Shown here: piece after piece, positions 5,664 to 6,393 of the stretch
Layout: the number at the start of each line of letters is the position of its first letter
Position numbering within the stretch: position 1 is the stretch's first letter
DNA from: Actinomycetales bacterium
GTDB lineage: Bacteria > Actinomycetota > Actinomycetes > Mycobacteriales > Mycobacteriaceae
Direction: 5' to 3'
DNA length: 6,393 nt
Assembly (NCBI GenBank): GCA_012841845.1
Contig: DUTZ01000027.1
Location: forward strand, 1 to 6,393
Position numbers and translations under genes: made by a program
The notes under the pieces: generated by a model
Told to the model about the DNA's origin: nothing
Seen by the model: only the letters and a program-made list of their open reading frames with translations
The model's database searches: none

Positions 5664-6393
5664 GTGACCGTCCGGCAGGACCGCTGGGTCCTGCACGTGG
5701 ACATGGACGCGTTCTTCGCGTCCTGCGAGCAGCTCACCCGGCCGACCCTGCGGGGTCGTCCGGTGCTCGTGGGCGGCGTGGGCGGCCGCGGCGTGGTGGC
5801 CGGGTGCTCGTACGAGGCCCGCGCCCACGGCGTGCACTCCGCCATGCCCATGCACCAGGCGCGCCGCCTCGTCGGCCCGTCCGCGGTGGTCCTGCCCAAC
5901 CGGATGGCCGTCTACCGCGTCCTGAGCCGCCGCGTCTTCGAGGTCTTCCGCGCGCACGTCCCGGTGGTCGAGCAGGTCTCCGTGGACGAGGCGTTCCTCG
6001 AGCCGCCGGAGCTGCGCGGCGCGACCGTCGAGGACACCCGCGCGTGGGCGGAGCGCCTGCGCGCGGCGATCCGGGAGGCCACCGGGCTGCCCGCGTCGGT
6101 GGGGGCGGGGGCGGGCAAGCAGTACGCCAAGATCGCCTCGGACCTGGCCAAACCGGACGGGGTGGCGGTGGTCGCCCGGCGCGACCACGCCGAGGTCCTC
6201 GACCCGCTGCCGGTGCGGAAGCTGTGGGGGGTGGGGCCGGTGGCGGGGGAGCGGCTCGCCCAGTTCGGGGTGGTGACGATCGGCGACCTGGCGGCGATGG
6301 ACGACGACGACGTGGCGCAGGCGCTCGGGCGGACCGTCGGCCCGGCCATCGCCCGGATCGCCCGCGGCTACGACGAACGGCCGGTCCACGAGC
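5664..6393 (+). CDS. dinB: Y-family DNA polymerase IV, DinB/DinX-like (3'-truncated)
   Basis: The first 243 codons are present; the window ends in the thumb/early little-finger region, so the C-terminal DNA-binding domain and any beta-clamp motif are not seen. This enzyme copies damaged or mismatched templates with low fidelity. Visible motifs are [13 protein letters not shown] (residues 11-23), with metal-binding Asp13 and steric-gate Phe18 (by alignment with E. coli DinB Phe13); the fingers motif [14 protein letters not shown] (49-62); the catalytic SVDEAFLE (106-113) with Asp108 and Glu109; and [22 protein letters not shown] (145-166). The helix-hairpin-helix [16 protein letters not shown] is at 187-202. 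All catalytic residues are intact. The GTG start has GGGAGG (5652-5657) 6 bases upstream. The place next to ileS matches M. tuberculosis, where dinX follows ileS, so dinX may be the better name. Cotranscription with ileS is likely. Confidence 0.93.
   Translation, partial: MTVRQDRWVLHVDMDAFFASCEQLTRPTLRGRPVLVGGVGGRGVVAGCSYEARAHGVHSAMPMHQARRLVGPSAVVLPNRMAVYRVLSRRVFEVFRAHVPVVEQVSVDEAFLEPPELRGATVEDTRAWAERLRAAIREATGLPASVGAGAGKQYAKIASDLAKPDGVAVVARRDHAEVLDPLPVRKLWGVGPVAGERLAQFGVVTIGDLAAMDDDDVAQALGRTVGPAIARIARGYDERPVHE

Noticed and set aside
4773..6389. 538-codon minus-strand open frame over ileS and dinB
   Set aside because: It spans two well-supported + strand genes and has biased, low-complexity composition with no motifs.
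1..6393. Mobile elements, CRISPR arrays, defence or toxin-antitoxin genes
   Set aside because: No transposase or integrase, no direct-repeat and spacer pattern, and no short gene pair of that kind. Gene content is housekeeping throughout.

Overview
The window is very GC-rich DNA with third codon positions dominated by G and C. Its proteins look like those of a mycolic-acid actinomycete (order Mycobacteriales). The strongest lineage marker is the Wag31/DivIVA N-terminus, which matches my memory of the mycobacterial and corynebacterial protein nearly residue for residue. Having wag31 and ileS side by side is more like Corynebacterium, Dietzia and relatives than Mycobacterium tuberculosis, where the two loci are separate. 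The genus is a guess. All supported genes lie on the + strand.

Region 1 (1-1792) is the distal end of the division and cell-wall cluster: the C-terminal part of SepF (FtsZ membrane anchor), a YggT-family two-helix membrane protein, and the polar-growth scaffold Wag31/DivIVA. A perfect 12-bp hairpin separates sepF from yggT. yggT may be read from a leaderless transcript. wag31 has its own candidate promoter and a good ribosome binding site.

Region 2 (1793-2149) starts with an 18-bp terminator-like hairpin that runs directly into a TATATT -10 element. A small hairpin leader follows, then a 77-residue two-helix membrane protein of unknown function with a strong ribosome binding site.

Region 3 (2150-2442) has no gene. 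It holds a complete T-box riboswitch for ileS: a short Stem I with an AUC specifier in its loop, Stem II with GAA/AGUA S-turn halves, a Stem III candidate, and the T-box core with UGGU, which suits a tRNA-Ile ending in ACCA. The core can pair either in an antisequestrator or with the bases between the ribosome binding site and the ATG. No U-tract terminator is present, so control is probably at translation.

Region 4 (2443-6393) holds a full-length ileS (1068 aa, long eukaryotic-like type) and, 14 bp later, the first 243 codons of a Y-family DNA polymerase (dinB/dinX), cut by the window edge. The spacing predicts cotranscription of ileS and dinB.

I see no insertion sequences, CRISPR arrays, tRNA or rRNA genes, or signs of recent transfer. 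The most interesting material is the architecture of the ileS leader and the compact hairpin/promoter junctions between genes.
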